Assembly (NCBI GenBank): GCA_033964015.1
Contig: CM066919.1
Coordinates: forward strand, 6,697,831 to 6,761,830
Length of the DNA: 64,000 bases
Direction of reading: 5' to 3'
Source: Scolanthus callimorphus
Taxonomy: Eukaryota > Cnidaria > Anthozoa > Actiniaria > Edwardsiidae
A program made the translations under genes and the position numbers. Shown here piece by piece: positions 10,759 through 22,000 of the stretch. The first letter of the stretch is position 1; the number at the start of each line of letters is the position of its first letter. Below the pieces are notes generated by a model that was not told where the DNA came from, did no database searches, and saw only the letters and a program-made list of their open reading frames with translations.

Positions 10759-13571
10759 AGAATACACCTGAAGAATATCAAATGAGTGTGCACCTTTTCG
10801 GAGGCGTATCTTCGCCTAGTTGTGCGAACTTTGGGCTATTACAGACTGCCCAAGATAACGCGAGCGTGTTCTCGGTGGATGTCGTAGATACGGTAAGAAA
10901 GAACTTCTACGTGGACGACTGCCTGAAGTCGGTCAGTAATGAAGAAGAAGCCATCCGAGTGATGAACGATGTGTCCCAGCTGCTCAGTAATGGTGGATTC
11001 CACCTAACCAAGTGGGTCTCAAACTCTCCTGCGGTTCTACTTTCTGTACCCCCATCTGAAAGAGCTGGGTCTCTGAAAGAGATTGATTTCGATCATCTAC
11101 CTACTGAACGTGCTCTCGGCATCCGTTGGGACGTTAATTGGGATGCATTCGGTTTCAAGATTGAAGTGAAGGAGAAGAGTCTGACGCGCAGAGGTATTCT
11201 ATCGGTCATGAGTTCTATATATGACCCTCTAGGGTTCATCGCCCCAATCATCCTACCAGTCAGGATTATGTTACGAGATCTGAATGTAAGGGGCTTAGAC
11301 TGGGATGATCAGATCCCATCGGAGCATATTGAACGCTGGCGTTCCTGGTTGGAGGAATTACCCAAGCTACGTCACTTCAGTATTCCACGTCCTTTGAAAC
11401 CAAAGGATTTCGGCGAAGTTCTATCGTGTCAGTTGCATACCTTTTGTGATGCATCTCAGCAAGGCTATGGCGCTGTTTCGTTTCTTCGACTTGTGAACAG
11501 CGAAGGAAATATTCATTGTGCATTTCTACTTGGCAAATCAAGGCAAGCGCCAAAGAAAGTAGTCACGATTCCTCGCTTAGAGTTGTCAGCTGCGGTCGTA
11601 GCCACAAGGTTGAGTCAGATGGCTCAAGAGGAGTTAGATGTTAAGATTGATAACGTGTACTACTGGACGGACAGCACATGCGTGCTACGATACATCGCCA
11701 ACGAACGGAAACGCTTCCATACGTTTGTAGCCAATAGGCTCGCCAAGATTCGTGAAGCTACTCGACCGGATCAATGGAGATACGTGAATACAAATGTTAA
11801 TCCGGCGGATGATGCCTCTAGAGGCTTAACGGTCCAAGAGCTGGTTGACAACCATCGCTGGATTAATGGTCCAGATTTCTTGTGGAGGGAAGAAGATCGG
11901 TGGCCAGATCAAGTGGAGGACCTTGGCAGTGTTCCAGAATGTGATCCAGAAATCAGAAGGGAAGTTACCTCGTTCGCACTCTCGTGCACCTCTAGCAACC
12001 CGTTGGATAGAATGATCCAACACTTTTCGTCGTGGTATCGATTGAAGAGGTTCATTGCGTGGGTCCTGAGATACCGAGCCAATCTGCTTGACGCAAGTCG
12101 AAGACGCAAGCACGGAGAAGTCTCAAGGGAGCATCCCACAGATAAAGCTAAACTGTTGACCGTAGACGAGTTGCGTATAGCAGAGGAGGAGCTGTTGAGG
12201 TATGTCCAGAGGCAGAGTTTTACAGATGAGTGGTCAGGTGTAGAATGTCCGGAGTCCACTGAGTCGAGTAAAGACGGATCAAGCAAGAAGAGAAGAAAGA
12301 AGATTGCTGACGGCATAAAGAAGAGTAGTTCGATCTACCGTTTGAATCCAGTTGTTATCAATGGTCTGTTGTGCGTCGGTGGTCGTCTGGAACATGCACC
12401 ACCGGAAGTCAACAAGCATCCCATCATACTTCCCAGCAAACATCATGTTGTTGACCTCATCGTGAGACACGTACATTCTACATCAGGGCATGTGGGCCAG
12501 GAACAAGTTTTATCGACGATCAGAGAGCGATTTTGGATAAACAAGGCTCGTGTGGCAGTTCGGAAGATAGTAACTCATTGTGTCAGTTGTCGCAAGCGAC
12601 AAGCTCCAGTTTCTCGGCAGAAGATGGCAGACTTGCCAATTGAACGAGTGACGCCCGATAAACCACCATTCTACTTCGTAGGTGTTGACTGTTTTGGACC
12701 GTATACCGTCAAGAGAGGAAGATGGGAGATGAAGCGTTACGGTGTCTTGTACACGTGTTTGACGACACGAGCTATTCATATTGAGATAGCGTTTAGCTTA
12801 GACACGGACTCCTTTATCAACTCAATAAGGAGATTCCTGGCAAGGAGAGGTGTTCCTGACGAAATGCGATCAGATAATGGGAGCAATTTTACAAGCGGAA
12901 ACAAAGAACTTCGTGAGGCAATTGCTCAATGGAACCAACTACAGATACACGAATACCTGCTCCAGAGGAATATCAGATGGATCTTTAACCCTCCGACGGC
13001 GTCGCATCAAGGTGGTATTTGGGAGCGTAGCATCCGAACGGTGAGAAAAGTGCTAGGTGCAGTGCTCAAAGAACAAGTGCTGGATGACGAGGCACTTTCA
13101 ACACTCCTATGCGAAGTGGAAGCGATCGTGAATAACCGACCGATAACGAAGAGCTCAGACGATTCGAATGACTTAGAAGCACTAACCCCGAACCATCTTC
13201 TTCTGTTACGTGCAGGGCCCAGCTTGCCCCCTGGAGTCTTTACCAGAGAAGATGCCTATATGAAGAGACGATGGAGGCATGTGCAATATTTAGCGGATGT
13301 CTTCTGGCGGAGATGGCTCAAGGAATATTTGCCACAGTTACAAGTACGACAGAAGTGGGTAAACCCATCACGCTGCTATCAGGTAGACGATATTGTGCTT
13401 GTCGTTGATGAGAAGGTCCCGAGGTCCCGATGGCCGCTCGGTCGTGTTACAGAGGTCCACAAGAACCGCAACGATGGGCTAGTGAGGAGCGTCACTCTGA
13501 AGACCGAGTCGTCAGTACTAGTCCGTCCGATCACCAAAATTGTACTCTTAGAGGGTGCAATTGAAGGATGA
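10731..13571 (+). CDS. BEL reverse transcriptase C-terminal part, RNase H and integrase
   Basis: The open frame extends from 10551, but family-like sequence starts at the T-run 10731-10735 (FLWWPEG). It contains the polymerase motif YVDD (about 10907-10918); a Pao-type peptidase A17 region and RNase H (TFCDASQQGYGA and YYWTDS); an integrase HHCC zinc-binding segment (VRHVHSTSGHVG, then CVSCRKR); and an integrase core with the three expected acidic residues (VGVDCFG, RSDNGSNF, GGIWERS). A DUF5641-like tail follows (RRWRHVQYLADVFW, WPLGRV). The stop is at 13569-13571, just upstream of the 3' LTR. Catalytic residues all appear present. Only the upstream frame break would prevent a full polyprotein. 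Confidence 0.9.
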   Translation, partial: FLWWPEGNLENTPEEYQMSVHLFGGVSSPSCANFGLLQTAQDNASVFSVDVVDTVRKNFYVDDCLKSVSNEEEAIRVMNDVSQLLSNGGFHLTKWVSNSPAVLLSVPPSERAGSLKEIDFDHLPTERALGIRWDVNWDAFGFKIEVKEKSLTRRGILSVMSSIYDPLGFIAPIILPVRIMLRDLNVRGLDWDDQIPSEHIERWRSWLEELPKLRHFSIPRPLKPKDFGEVLSCQLHTFCDASQQGYGAVSFLRLVNSEGNIHCAFLLGKSRQAPKKVVTIPRLELSAAVVATRLSQMAQEELDVKIDNVYYWTDSTCVLRYIANERKRFHTFVANRLAKIREATRPDQWRYVNTNVNPADDASRGLTVQELVDNHRWINGPDFLWREEDRWPDQVEDLGSVPECDPEIRREVTSFALSCTSSNPLDRMIQHFSSWYRLKRFIAWVLRYRANLLDASRRRKHGEVSREHPTDKAKLLTVDELRIAEEELLRYVQRQSFTDEWSGVECPESTESSKDGSSKKRRKKIADGIKKSSSIYRLNPVVINGLLCVGGRLEHAPPEVNKHPIILPSKHHVVDLIVRHVHSTSGHVGQEQVLSTIRERFWINKARVAVRKIVTHCVSCRKRQAPVSRQKMADLPIERVTPDKPPFYFVGVDCFGPYTVKRGRWEMKRYGVLYTCLTTRAIHIEIAFSLDTDSFINSIRRFLARRGVPDEMRSDNGSNFTSGNKELREAIAQWNQLQIHEYLLQRNIRWIFNPPTASHQGGIWERSIRTVRKVLGAVLKEQVLDDEALSTLLCEVEAIVNNRPITKSSDDSNDLEALTPNHLLLLRAGPSLPPGVFTREDAYMKRRWRHVQYLADVFWRRWLKEYLPQLQVRQKWVNPSRCYQVDDIVLVVDEKVPRSRWPLGRVTEVHKNRNDGLVRSVTLKTESSVLVRPITKIVLLEGAIEG

Positions 13572-13679
13572 ACTCTATGAACTATTTAATGAACACTGAT
13601 TAGTTGACATTGTTATTGTAGCTCAGAAATCTTACTTATATAGTGTAAAGACGCGTAGGCTTGTCTTTAGGGGCCGGAA

Positions 13680-14053
13680 TGTAAGATTTCGTTTCCGGTT
13701 CCGGTTCAGTCTGGGTTCCGGTCCAGTCAGTTGATTGACAGTTAGCAAAAAACACGAGGTTAGTGATTTACAGACGTCAACTTTGCTCGTACGATTGAGG
13801 AATATGACTTGAAATCTGGACTAGAAATTTCATCTCGCTTAATATTTTGAGGGCAGATAATCGTAAGTAGTTGCCTTTCTTTGTAGTTTCATTAGGTATG
13901 ACTTTTGTAGCTCACATTAGATTTGTTTTATAGTCGAACCACTTCACTTCACTTCACTTCACTTCGCTTCATGTGATGTCAGAGACGAATAAAGTCATGT
14001 TGAGTTATGTGTGTCTCGAGATGTTTGCCCGTCACGAATTATTGAAATCTACA
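13680..14053 (+). repeat. 3' LTR of BEL
   Basis: 374 bp, the same sequence as 6993-7366 by eye, preceded by the purine-rich AGGGGCCGGAA. Confidence 0.93.
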
Positions 14054-14058
14054 CCGTT

Positions 14059-14660
14059 TACGGTAGAAGCTTCGCACAAAAAAATGCTGCTGTGTGGATC
14101 GACGAGGGATTAGAAGGCAACAAAGTCTAATTGTTGTAGTGTATTTTATTTTTACCTGGACTGTATTGGATTTTGAACTGTGAATTTCGAAGTTTGAAAT
14201 GGAAAGACGAGGATTTGTGACAAGACGAAGTCGAAGAAATACGTTTGCCTAACGTTTCACAGCACGTGTGGTTGGAGCTTCGCGGATGTGCCAGCATGGT
14301 CTCTGGTCCCGTTTGAATAGACGGTGGGGAGCGTTGCGTCTGTACATGTTGCTGTGTGGAATTTAGAAAGACTGGCGATGAGGGCTGGACTATGTGTCGA
14401 TGAACTTTATTTTGGACTTGGGCGAAATACGCTTACTAAACGTCCACAGCACGTGCTTTTGTAAGCTTCGCGGATGTACCGGCATGGTCTCCGGGCCCAT
14501 TTATGGTGGATAGCGTCGCTTTAACAAATGTTGCTGTGTGGTCCTGCGAGAGGATGGAACTTTGTATTGTTTTTATCGTGGGTTATTTACGTGAACTGGA
14601 ATTCGGAATGTGGACTGTGATAAACTCTTGTGGACGGTGTCTGAACTATCCAACACTGGA
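14059..14660 (+). repeat. Internal direct repeats of the non-autonomous LTR element
   Basis: The block ATACGYTTNCYNAACGT, CACAGCACGTG, GCGGATGTRCC, GCATGGTCTC occurs with the E-box-like core at 14258 and 14445, and a first copy (6938) lies just before the BEL insertion. Spacing is about 187 bp for the latter pair and about 254 bp for the first after removing BEL. The segment TTGCTGTGTGG recurs between units. No open frame is conserved. Confidence 0.75.
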
Positions 14661-14711
14661 AAGTAGTTGAAAGTGTGTCGACGTGGACGCGACACATCTA
14701 GCAGGGAAGGA

Positions 14712-15182
14712 TGTGACATTGCGAAATGATACAAGGATATTTAGTTACTTAATTCGTTTATTTAGTGATAGGCCGAGTGATAGTGTGTGCGTGTTAAGAG
14801 CGTTTCATGTGCGAATGTGGCAAATTGTTTGTGTGCGAGAGAGTAATTTGTTAGTGACTTTACTGTATTGTATAGGGAAAGCTTCCTTAGCTAATACAAG
14901 TCTTCACGAGCATTAGGGTTAGTTGGCAGGGGTTCGCCTTCGGTGTAATGCGTGTTTACTTGTTTTGTGTCCTGTCAATCAGTATTGTCATGTGTGTGCC
15001 GTATATAGTCATTGTCTCCATATTTGGAATGCGAGTACATGTGTTCAAGTTGTGGAGAAAATTAAATTCAGTTCTGTCCCAACGCTCGTGTCGTGTGGTT
15101 GTGTTTGGTTATGTTGTTTCCGTAAACTCCTTTATAATTCGAGTCATCCCAAACGAACCGGCACAAAAACCCACCGGTCACA
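14712..15182 (+). repeat. 3' LTR of the non-autonomous element
   Basis: 471 bp copy of 5981-6450, preceded by the purine-rich tract GCAGGGAAGGA. Confidence 0.9.
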
Positions 15183-15356
15183 AAAATTATGGGTATTTAG
15201 TCCCCCCAGGGGGACAACAACTGACAAACTCCCCCAACCATGGGTTATTTAACTTGATTTGTATATTTTCTCTGATTATTATTATTTCGCTCACTTTTGA
15301 TTACTCCTGGATCCCTCACTTATAGCTCACTTGACTGCGTTAATCTTTTACACTGA

Positions 15357-15626
15357 CACAACAGGGCCGTAGCCTCCAAAAACTGGGGGGCACGACATAT
15401 CAAAAATCGCAAGGCAGTTTTCAAAGAAAGTTGAAACTCTTTTGCGCGCGAAGCGCGCCGAAAATTTAGAGCCCAGCATGTGAAATTGTCGCATGTTTGG
15501 GAGAACTTTCATATGCAGGGTGCAAAATCGGAAGTTTTAAGGGTTGTTTGGGGAAAAAACTGGGGGGGGGGGGGGGGGGGGGGCACCCCCCCCCCCGGCC
15601 CAAGTAAGCGCTACGGCCCTGCACAA
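15357..15626. mobile_element. MITE with CAGGGCCGTAGC ends
   Basis: CAGGGCCGTAGC at 15362-15373 and its reverse complement at 15610-15621 bound a 260-bp element flanked by CACAA on both sides (15357-15361, 15622-15626). It contains a run of 22 G followed by CA and 11 C (15562-15596). It is non-coding; the superfamily is unassigned. Confidence 0.75.
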
Positions 15627-15977
15627 TCGCGCGTTTGCCTTGAATAGTTTCACATGTATGGCACTTTGTATGTATGATTTAGAAAATAGTTCGTTTTTAT
15701 TTGAAGTGCACGTTACTTTGACACGCAAACACAGCTATCTTCCGAAGTATTGTTACTCAGATTATATACAATTTTATATTTTTTTCTTTGGCAATGAATG
15801 TTATGCAGGCGCGTGTGCGAGCAAGATGCACTTAATTTTTTTTACTTCAATTAGTCATGCAAAAGTGTAGCAACTTGAAATGTTTCATTTAGCAATTATG
15901 TCTCAGCATGCATGCATTCATAAAGAAACTGTCTTTATAGATCAGTCTGTCAAACTTTGCGTCTGCACATTTCACCT

Positions 15978-18027
15978 TATTCGTCAGGGTCCTGAAGGGG
16001 TAAAACGGGAGCCGGGATTCGCCTTTTTTTAGGCCGGGAAAACGGGATTTGGGTTACCGGGAACGGGATTTGCCTACCGGGAATGGGAATCAAGATGCTT
16101 CAACGGGAACGAGATTTTTCAAATCTCTCCTTGTATATCCTGTGTATCCTAATAAAAAGTCGTCAATTTACACCATTTTTCGCATTTTAAGACTGTTTAG
16201 AGTATCCTAACTAACAGCAGGCTACCTGAAAAATAGAATTACACTTCTCGCCCCTTCTAAATTAAAACCCTCGTTTTGCTTTTTTTGGTCCCTCGGAATC
16301 TGCGAGGTTTTGGTCAACGGTTTGACAACTTGGCATTAGGCATTTTCAAAACGGCGGAACCACTTTTTCAATAGAATCGTACGATATTTCTTTTGTATCA
16401 AAATTGAGGACGAGATATCATACGGAGAGACTCAGTGGCATTAAAAGGCATGGCTCTAAAACGAGGGCCTGCTTTTTTGTAACTTCGTTATTTTTCAACG
16501 AAAATCTTTCAAACTTGGCCCACAAACACGTTTTGGAATTCTGATTTCGAATAAGCTGTTGTTGCCATGGTAACGATGTCACGTGACTCACCATCCGCCA
16601 TTTTGGATGAAATTTTTAACGCCCGTGCAGGTATGTAGAGAAGATGAAAAGTAGAAATTTCTTATCAGCATAATCTTTCTATCATTAGTATTTTGGTAAA
16701 CCTAATCGGATATCGTGGATCATGTTTTAATAAAGACATTTTTTCACAATATCACATATTTCAAAAGCACGAAAAATCTGATAATTTCTTTTTTCTTGAG
16801 AAATTCCAAGATATCCAATAAGTTTCATTTGAAGGAAGTTGTCCTGTATCTAAATATGTGTTTACCTTTCAATTTCCCCTTTTTCTGTGTATCTTCAGAG
16901 GGTCTAAATAAAAAATCCAAGATGGCCGCCACCGAGTCACGTGATAACCGCTTCCATGGTAACGACATATGTTAAAATATAGCTCTTGTTAAAATTATTG
17001 TACTGACCGATTTTGATGATGATCCATACTGTAGAACACGAGTTATAAAGAATAATCCCTTTTTTCAGGCAAATGGGTTTTGAGCCATGCCTTAATGCCA
17101 CTGAGGAGGATCATTTCATTTTGGGGCGGGGGGGGGGGGGGGGAACTCTCGAAACCTGAAGCCCTGGAAGGGGGGATCACAAGAAATTTCCTGCGGAGTT
17201 ATTCCAGCAATTTCTATATCATTTCCATTTTTGTAGTTCTCTTCTTTCAATACGTTAAAAATTTCGCATAAGGAAGAAACATGTAATATTGCGGTTGAGA
17301 TCTCCCGCAAACGAAGACAATATGCTCGTGCCGTTTAAATGGAATGCCCGTTACAAGAACATTTGTATCTTGGCGAGGAAAAACAAACTCCCCGCGAAAA
17401 GCCCTCCAGTGATCGGCCTGGCAGGCAATTACTATGTTCGAAACAAGCCCGTAAGCGTGAGATCGACGTTACGAACATAGAAATTCATCAGTAGGGCGGC
17501 AAATATGACGATTTCGTCAATTGCGTCGTGCACGAAGAATACAAACTACAGGCTTTATTTGCTACACACACAAAAATGCAATGTTCATCTACCTTTTTTC
17601 TGAGGCTTGATGAAATTCGTTTATCAATTAAAACAGGGCGCGCTTCACGCGCAACAGAAGAAAACTTCCTGTAAAATATATCCCATTAGTTCAAATAGGG
17701 GGATCACGAAAAGCCTTTATAGTGATAGGCCTGGTGGACAATCACTATGTTGGAAAGAAATCGACATTACAAGCATAGCAATTCGTCATTTGGTTGCAAT
17801 AATAACAATTTCGTCATTTGCGGCGTGCATGAACAAACCTACAGGAGCAAGAGATAGTACCGATAAAAGCAGGACTCTCAATTTTAACATCACTGCAGTT
17901 TTCGTGCGCCGGGATTTTACCGACTGGTCGTAACGGGAACGGGATTTTACCTAATGGGAACGGGATTTTGCGAAAAAAACGGCCGGGAAACGGGATTGGG
18001 ACCCCCCCTTCAGGACCCTGTATTCGT
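15978..18027 (+). mobile_element. DNA transposon, CAGGGTCCTGAAGGGG family, copy 2
   Basis: The element is 15985-18020 (2036 bp), flanked by TATTCGT on both sides (15978-15984, 18021-18027). It is highly similar to copy 1 but lacks the TTAA MITE and the TCTA-tailed insertion, so it shows the empty sites for both. A G-run lies at about 17127-17143. A 108-codon frame at 17607-17933 also occurs in copy 1, but this reflects sequence identity rather than evidence for a protein. No transposase is seen. Confidence 0.8.
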
Positions 18028-18354
18028 GGCTGTTGAAGCTAGTTTGAACTAATTAAATATGACATCAATTTGAATAACTGAGGGTTAAAAAGCTATTTTA
18101 GAATGATCAATAATGTCACGCAAAGCTAATGTAAATGTAAAAAAAGATGTAAATGTATGTGTTTATATAGCGCTTAATTCCATAGGCTCTAAGCGCTTTA
18201 CAAATTGTGAGATGTCTGATCTCTAAGATGCGGACTGCAGTTTTACAGTGCAGTTTACAATCATGAGTGGGGTTACAGCTAAGTCACGTTGTCCTAATAG
18301 CCGAAGAATAGACCATTGCGTGCTTAAAAAGCAAATAATTTTCTTTTAATCTAT

Positions 18355-19016
18355 TTTCTGATGAAAAGGCATAAGCTACGAAATTTTGAGCACGAAAATT
18401 TGAATATTTTCTTATCACGCGCGCTCAGCATTCATGTTAATTAATTCAAAACTTCGTGAAAATGGCTCGGACGTTTCGCGCTCGCCACAAGTAAATATTT
18501 TCCGTTCACCAGTAATTTTTTTATATGATAGAAATGAAAGGTAAGCGACTTCAGAAAATCAATTTTATCGAAAAATAATGCACATCAGTGGGAATATAGG
18601 CCCTTGAATTTAGGGTAAAATTCGAATGAAAAGGTATTCGATTTGAGTGGGGTATTTTAATGTGCCTTAAAAAAATAGACAAAGCCAATTGAGAAGGCGA
18701 ACTTTTATCTGTCAGTAAACTGGATAACATACTTTTACGAGATAGAAAAATCAGCTTGAAAATATTTAATTTTCTAGCTTTGCGGGGCCCATAAATCTTC
18801 GCGAAATTTGCCGATTTCGAGGCTTGCTCTGGGCCCTGTCTGGGCGAAATCACACATGACTCAATTTCTCTAAAAAAAAATTTTCTCGAAACTTTTAAAA
18901 CCTATTTTCGATAATAGTCCCATATAGGGATTCTTTTTATGAAATAAAATGGAGGTCGATTTTTTCAAGCTGTCGGACGATGTTTGATAATTACAGGCAG
19001 CCGCTCTTAAATGCTT
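18355..19016 (-). repeat. Right inverted arm of the TTAA element
   Basis: Reverse complement of 85-365 plus 3292-3680. The uninterrupted CTTTTACGAG region (18730-18745) shows the target site used by copy 1 in the other arm. Between 18028 and 18354 there is a short dispersed repeat with GTGTTTATATAGCGCTTAATT and otherwise nothing recognised. Confidence 0.75.
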
Positions 19017-19020
19017 CATT

Positions 19021-22000
19021 TAGTGGTATCGGATTACAGAAACCCGCATTACAAAGTCTAATCAGGACAACATTTTTGATTACAATATTCCGGGCTATTG
19101 TTTTGAATTTGTTCCAACACCTCTCTCTGTTGGAGGCGTGGCATTCTATTTACGCGAAGACTATAAATATGTTGTTATGGAGAAAACATCCGAAGTCGCT
19201 TTTCAAGCGTTGTGGGTGGAAATAATTATACCTAAAAAGAAAAACATCATTTGCGGTGTATTGTACAGACAACATAATAACCCGGAATGTTTTTCTAAAT
19301 ACTTTGAAGACAAGATTGAATTTTATACTTCTAAAGGTAATCCCGTTTTTATTTGTGCCGACACCAATATCAACTTGCTATGGGTTAATTGTAATTATGC
19401 ACATAACTTTTTTACTTTCCTTACAAAGTTTTTCAATGCTTCAATGCATTGACAAACCAACGCGTGTCCATCGAGACTCTGCTACATTAATCGATAATAT
19501 CTTTCTTAATTCTTTTACTGATTAAGTATTGAATGGTAATATCGTCACGGATTTAAGTGACCATTTCTCGCAGTTTTGTATTCTAAATTCGACGGTCATG
19601 CAAGACAAAATCAGTAAAACTATGATCCGTGATTATTCGCATTTTAGTGAGGCATCATTCAATAATGAAATACTACAAATTGATTTGTCCGCTTTAATAG
19701 AACATACTAAAGATGATCCGAATAAGTTATTTTCTTCTTTCTACAACAAATTAAACAAGCTAGTCAATAGGTATTCACCATTTAAAAAGTTATCAAAGAG
19801 AAAAATTAAACAGTTTTCCAAGCCTTGGATTACAAAAGGTATTAAAACCGCGATACGAAAGAAGAATGAGCTTTTCCATTCAAATGATTTTGACAAGTAT
19901 AAATATTATAGAAACACTATTTCAATCTTGACACGCGTCAGCAAGAAACTATATTATCAGTCTTATTTTAATACAAATATTACCAGCATGAAAAAAACAT
20001 GGGAAGGAATTCGTGAGCTAATTGGAGACCGCAAGAAGAGTCGAAAGCGCATAAACGCCCTGAAAGAAAATAATCTGTCGCCATTGGTTCATGCCCCTTT
20101 AAAATGGCAAATATATTAAATTCCCACTTTGCAACCTGTGGGCACCGCCTAGCCGCAAAATTACCACATTCTGAAAAGCATTTTTCAGACTATTTTTCTG
20201 ACGGCCAGCATCTAAACGCAGGATCTTTTGTCTTTCACTCTGTTGAGCCCATAGATATCGAATCTGAAATAATGGACGTCCCCATCAATAAATCCCATGG
20301 CTTGTATTCATGTCCAGTCCGTATTTTAAAGATTGCAAGACATACCCTGTGTGACCCTTTAGCAAAGATATTTAATATCTCTATTGAACAAGGAATATAT
20401 CCAGAGAAACTTAAAATTGCCAAAATAATACCCATTTTAAAATCAGACAACGAGACTGAACCCAACAATTATCGACCTATATCTCTCTTATCTATTTTTA
20501 ACAAGATATTTGAAAAGATTATGTACAAAAGGCTTAAATCCTATCTTGAAATTAATGGAACAATTTGTGATTCACAGTACGGTTTTCGCGAGAAACACTC
20601 CACTGAACATGCGATTCTTGATATTATAAGTAAAATCCAAACAAATATGGATAGAAAATTATTCTCATGTGGGATGTTCATCGATCGAGTAAAGCATTCG
20701 ATACGGTGGATCATAATATTTTATTAGCTAAGTTACACTATTACGGGATAAGGGGTGTGGTCAACAAATGGTTCGAGTCATATCTTAAAGGAAGATTACA
20801 AACTACTCAAATACAGAACAGTATTTCGGACAAACGAGAGACATTATGCGGAGTCCCACAAGGGTCTGTACTTGGCCCACTTCTCTTTTCATTATACATA
20901 AATGATATCTGTAGGTCTTCGAATATTCTGAATTTTTTCTTATTTGCTGATGACACCAATTTATTATATGCGAACAAAAATCTAAAAAGTTTGGAAACCG
21001 TATTAAATAGAGAGGTTCATAAAGTGTCACACTGGCTTAGTGCAAATAAGCTCACATTAAATATAAAGAAGTCGAACTATGTTATATTTCGTCGTTGTTT
21101 CAGAAAAAAAGTTGATTATCACCCAGTTGTAAAACTCTTTGACAACCACTCTCAACAAATGATTTCTCTTGAATGTAAAGACTACGTAAAATATCTTGGT
21201 GTACTTATTGATAATCATCTTAGCTGGAAACAACATATCGATTACATTTCTTTAAAAATTAGTAAAACAGTTGGAATGATTTCAAGACTAAGGCATTTTG
21301 TCCCATTTCATGTATTAACTGATATTTATCGATCACTTATCCTTCCCTATTTATCTTATGGTATAGTTTCCTGGGGACGCGCTGCTAGTTTATACCTTAA
21401 TAAATTACCTGTTTTACAAAAACGCGTTTTAAGACTTATGCATTTTGCGCACTATCAACAGCACGCAATTCCTTTATTTTTATTGTCCGATTTTCTCCCT
21501 GTTCATATGCTGTATTTTGAAAAAACTGCGAGTCTAATTCATGTTAGTATAAACCAACTAATGGTCTATTACAAATCCTGCATTCTGATTGGCTGAGCTA
21601 CTAATGGTCTATTAGTGATAGACCGTGCCTGGCAAAACCACCACCTTTCTTTGCAAGAAAACTTGATTTTTTCCACATAAAATAATGACATTCATTGCCA
21701 AAACCGACCAACTAGTTGGTTTATACTAAAACAATTAGACCTCTCGTCCTCATGTGCTATGATATCAATAGACCATCATATCTATTCATCATAGCACATT
21801 CGGCCTTGAGGTCTAATTGTTAAATATCTCTAGTGGTGTTGCACCTATTTTAACTTAAAATCTTTTCACAAAAGCAAGGGATGTGCATAATTATAATACA
21901 AGATCGGCAAGTAGTGGAGATTATTATGTAAAACCTTCAAGAACTGAAATACAGAAACTTTCTTTTTCACGATCAGGAATCATCATCTAGAATAGTCTAC

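Larger units (their letters stand above)
6988..14058 (+). mobile_element. BEL/Pao LTR retrotransposon, nearly intact
   Basis: The element spans 6993-14053 (7061 bp). It has 374-bp LTRs at each end that appear identical by eye, flanked by a 5-bp CCGTT duplication (6988-6992, 14054-14058). The order is LTR, gag with zinc knuckles, aspartic protease, reverse transcriptase, RNase H, integrase, LTR, with no envelope-like frame. A single frame break lies in the reverse transcriptase. No TGG-type primer site is obvious right after the left LTR. Identical LTRs indicate a very recent insertion. Confidence 0.95.
5977..15186 (+). mobile_element. Non-autonomous LTR retrotransposon, host of the BEL insertion
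   Basis: Two near-identical LTRs (5981-6450 and 14712-15182) start TGTGAC and end GTCACA. AAAA on each side may be the target duplication. A primer-binding site follows the left LTR and a purine-rich AGGGAAGGA tract precedes the right LTR. With the BEL insertion removed, the internal region is only about 1.2 kb and has no gag or pol. It instead contains about three direct repeats of a block with CACAGCACGTG and GCGGATGTGCC. It must have been moved by another element's enzymes, comparable to TRIM or LARD elements. The LTRs differ at about two positions by eye, so the insertion is fairly recent. Confidence 0.85.
81..19020. mobile_element. Large TTAA-flanked DNA element with long inverted arms, filled with nested insertions
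   Basis: The block begins TTAA-GAGCGGCTGCCTGTAA at 81-100 and ends with the exact reverse complement at 19001-19020. Arms of about 650 bp (85-365 continued at 3292-3680, against 18355-19016) are inverted copies of each other, close near the ends and more diverged inward. TTAA target duplication is the hallmark of piggyBac and Kolobok elements, but no transposase was found, so the superfamily is open. Without the nested elements the body would be about 4.5-5 kb. The insertion disrupts a LINE, whose frame is continuous across it, so both ends are well defined. Confidence 0.8.

Noticed and set aside
81..19020. The inverted arms as a misassembled palindrome
   Set aside because: The arms differ in nested insertions and by scattered substitutions, and the TTAA junctions restore a LINE frame, so they are genuine element ends.
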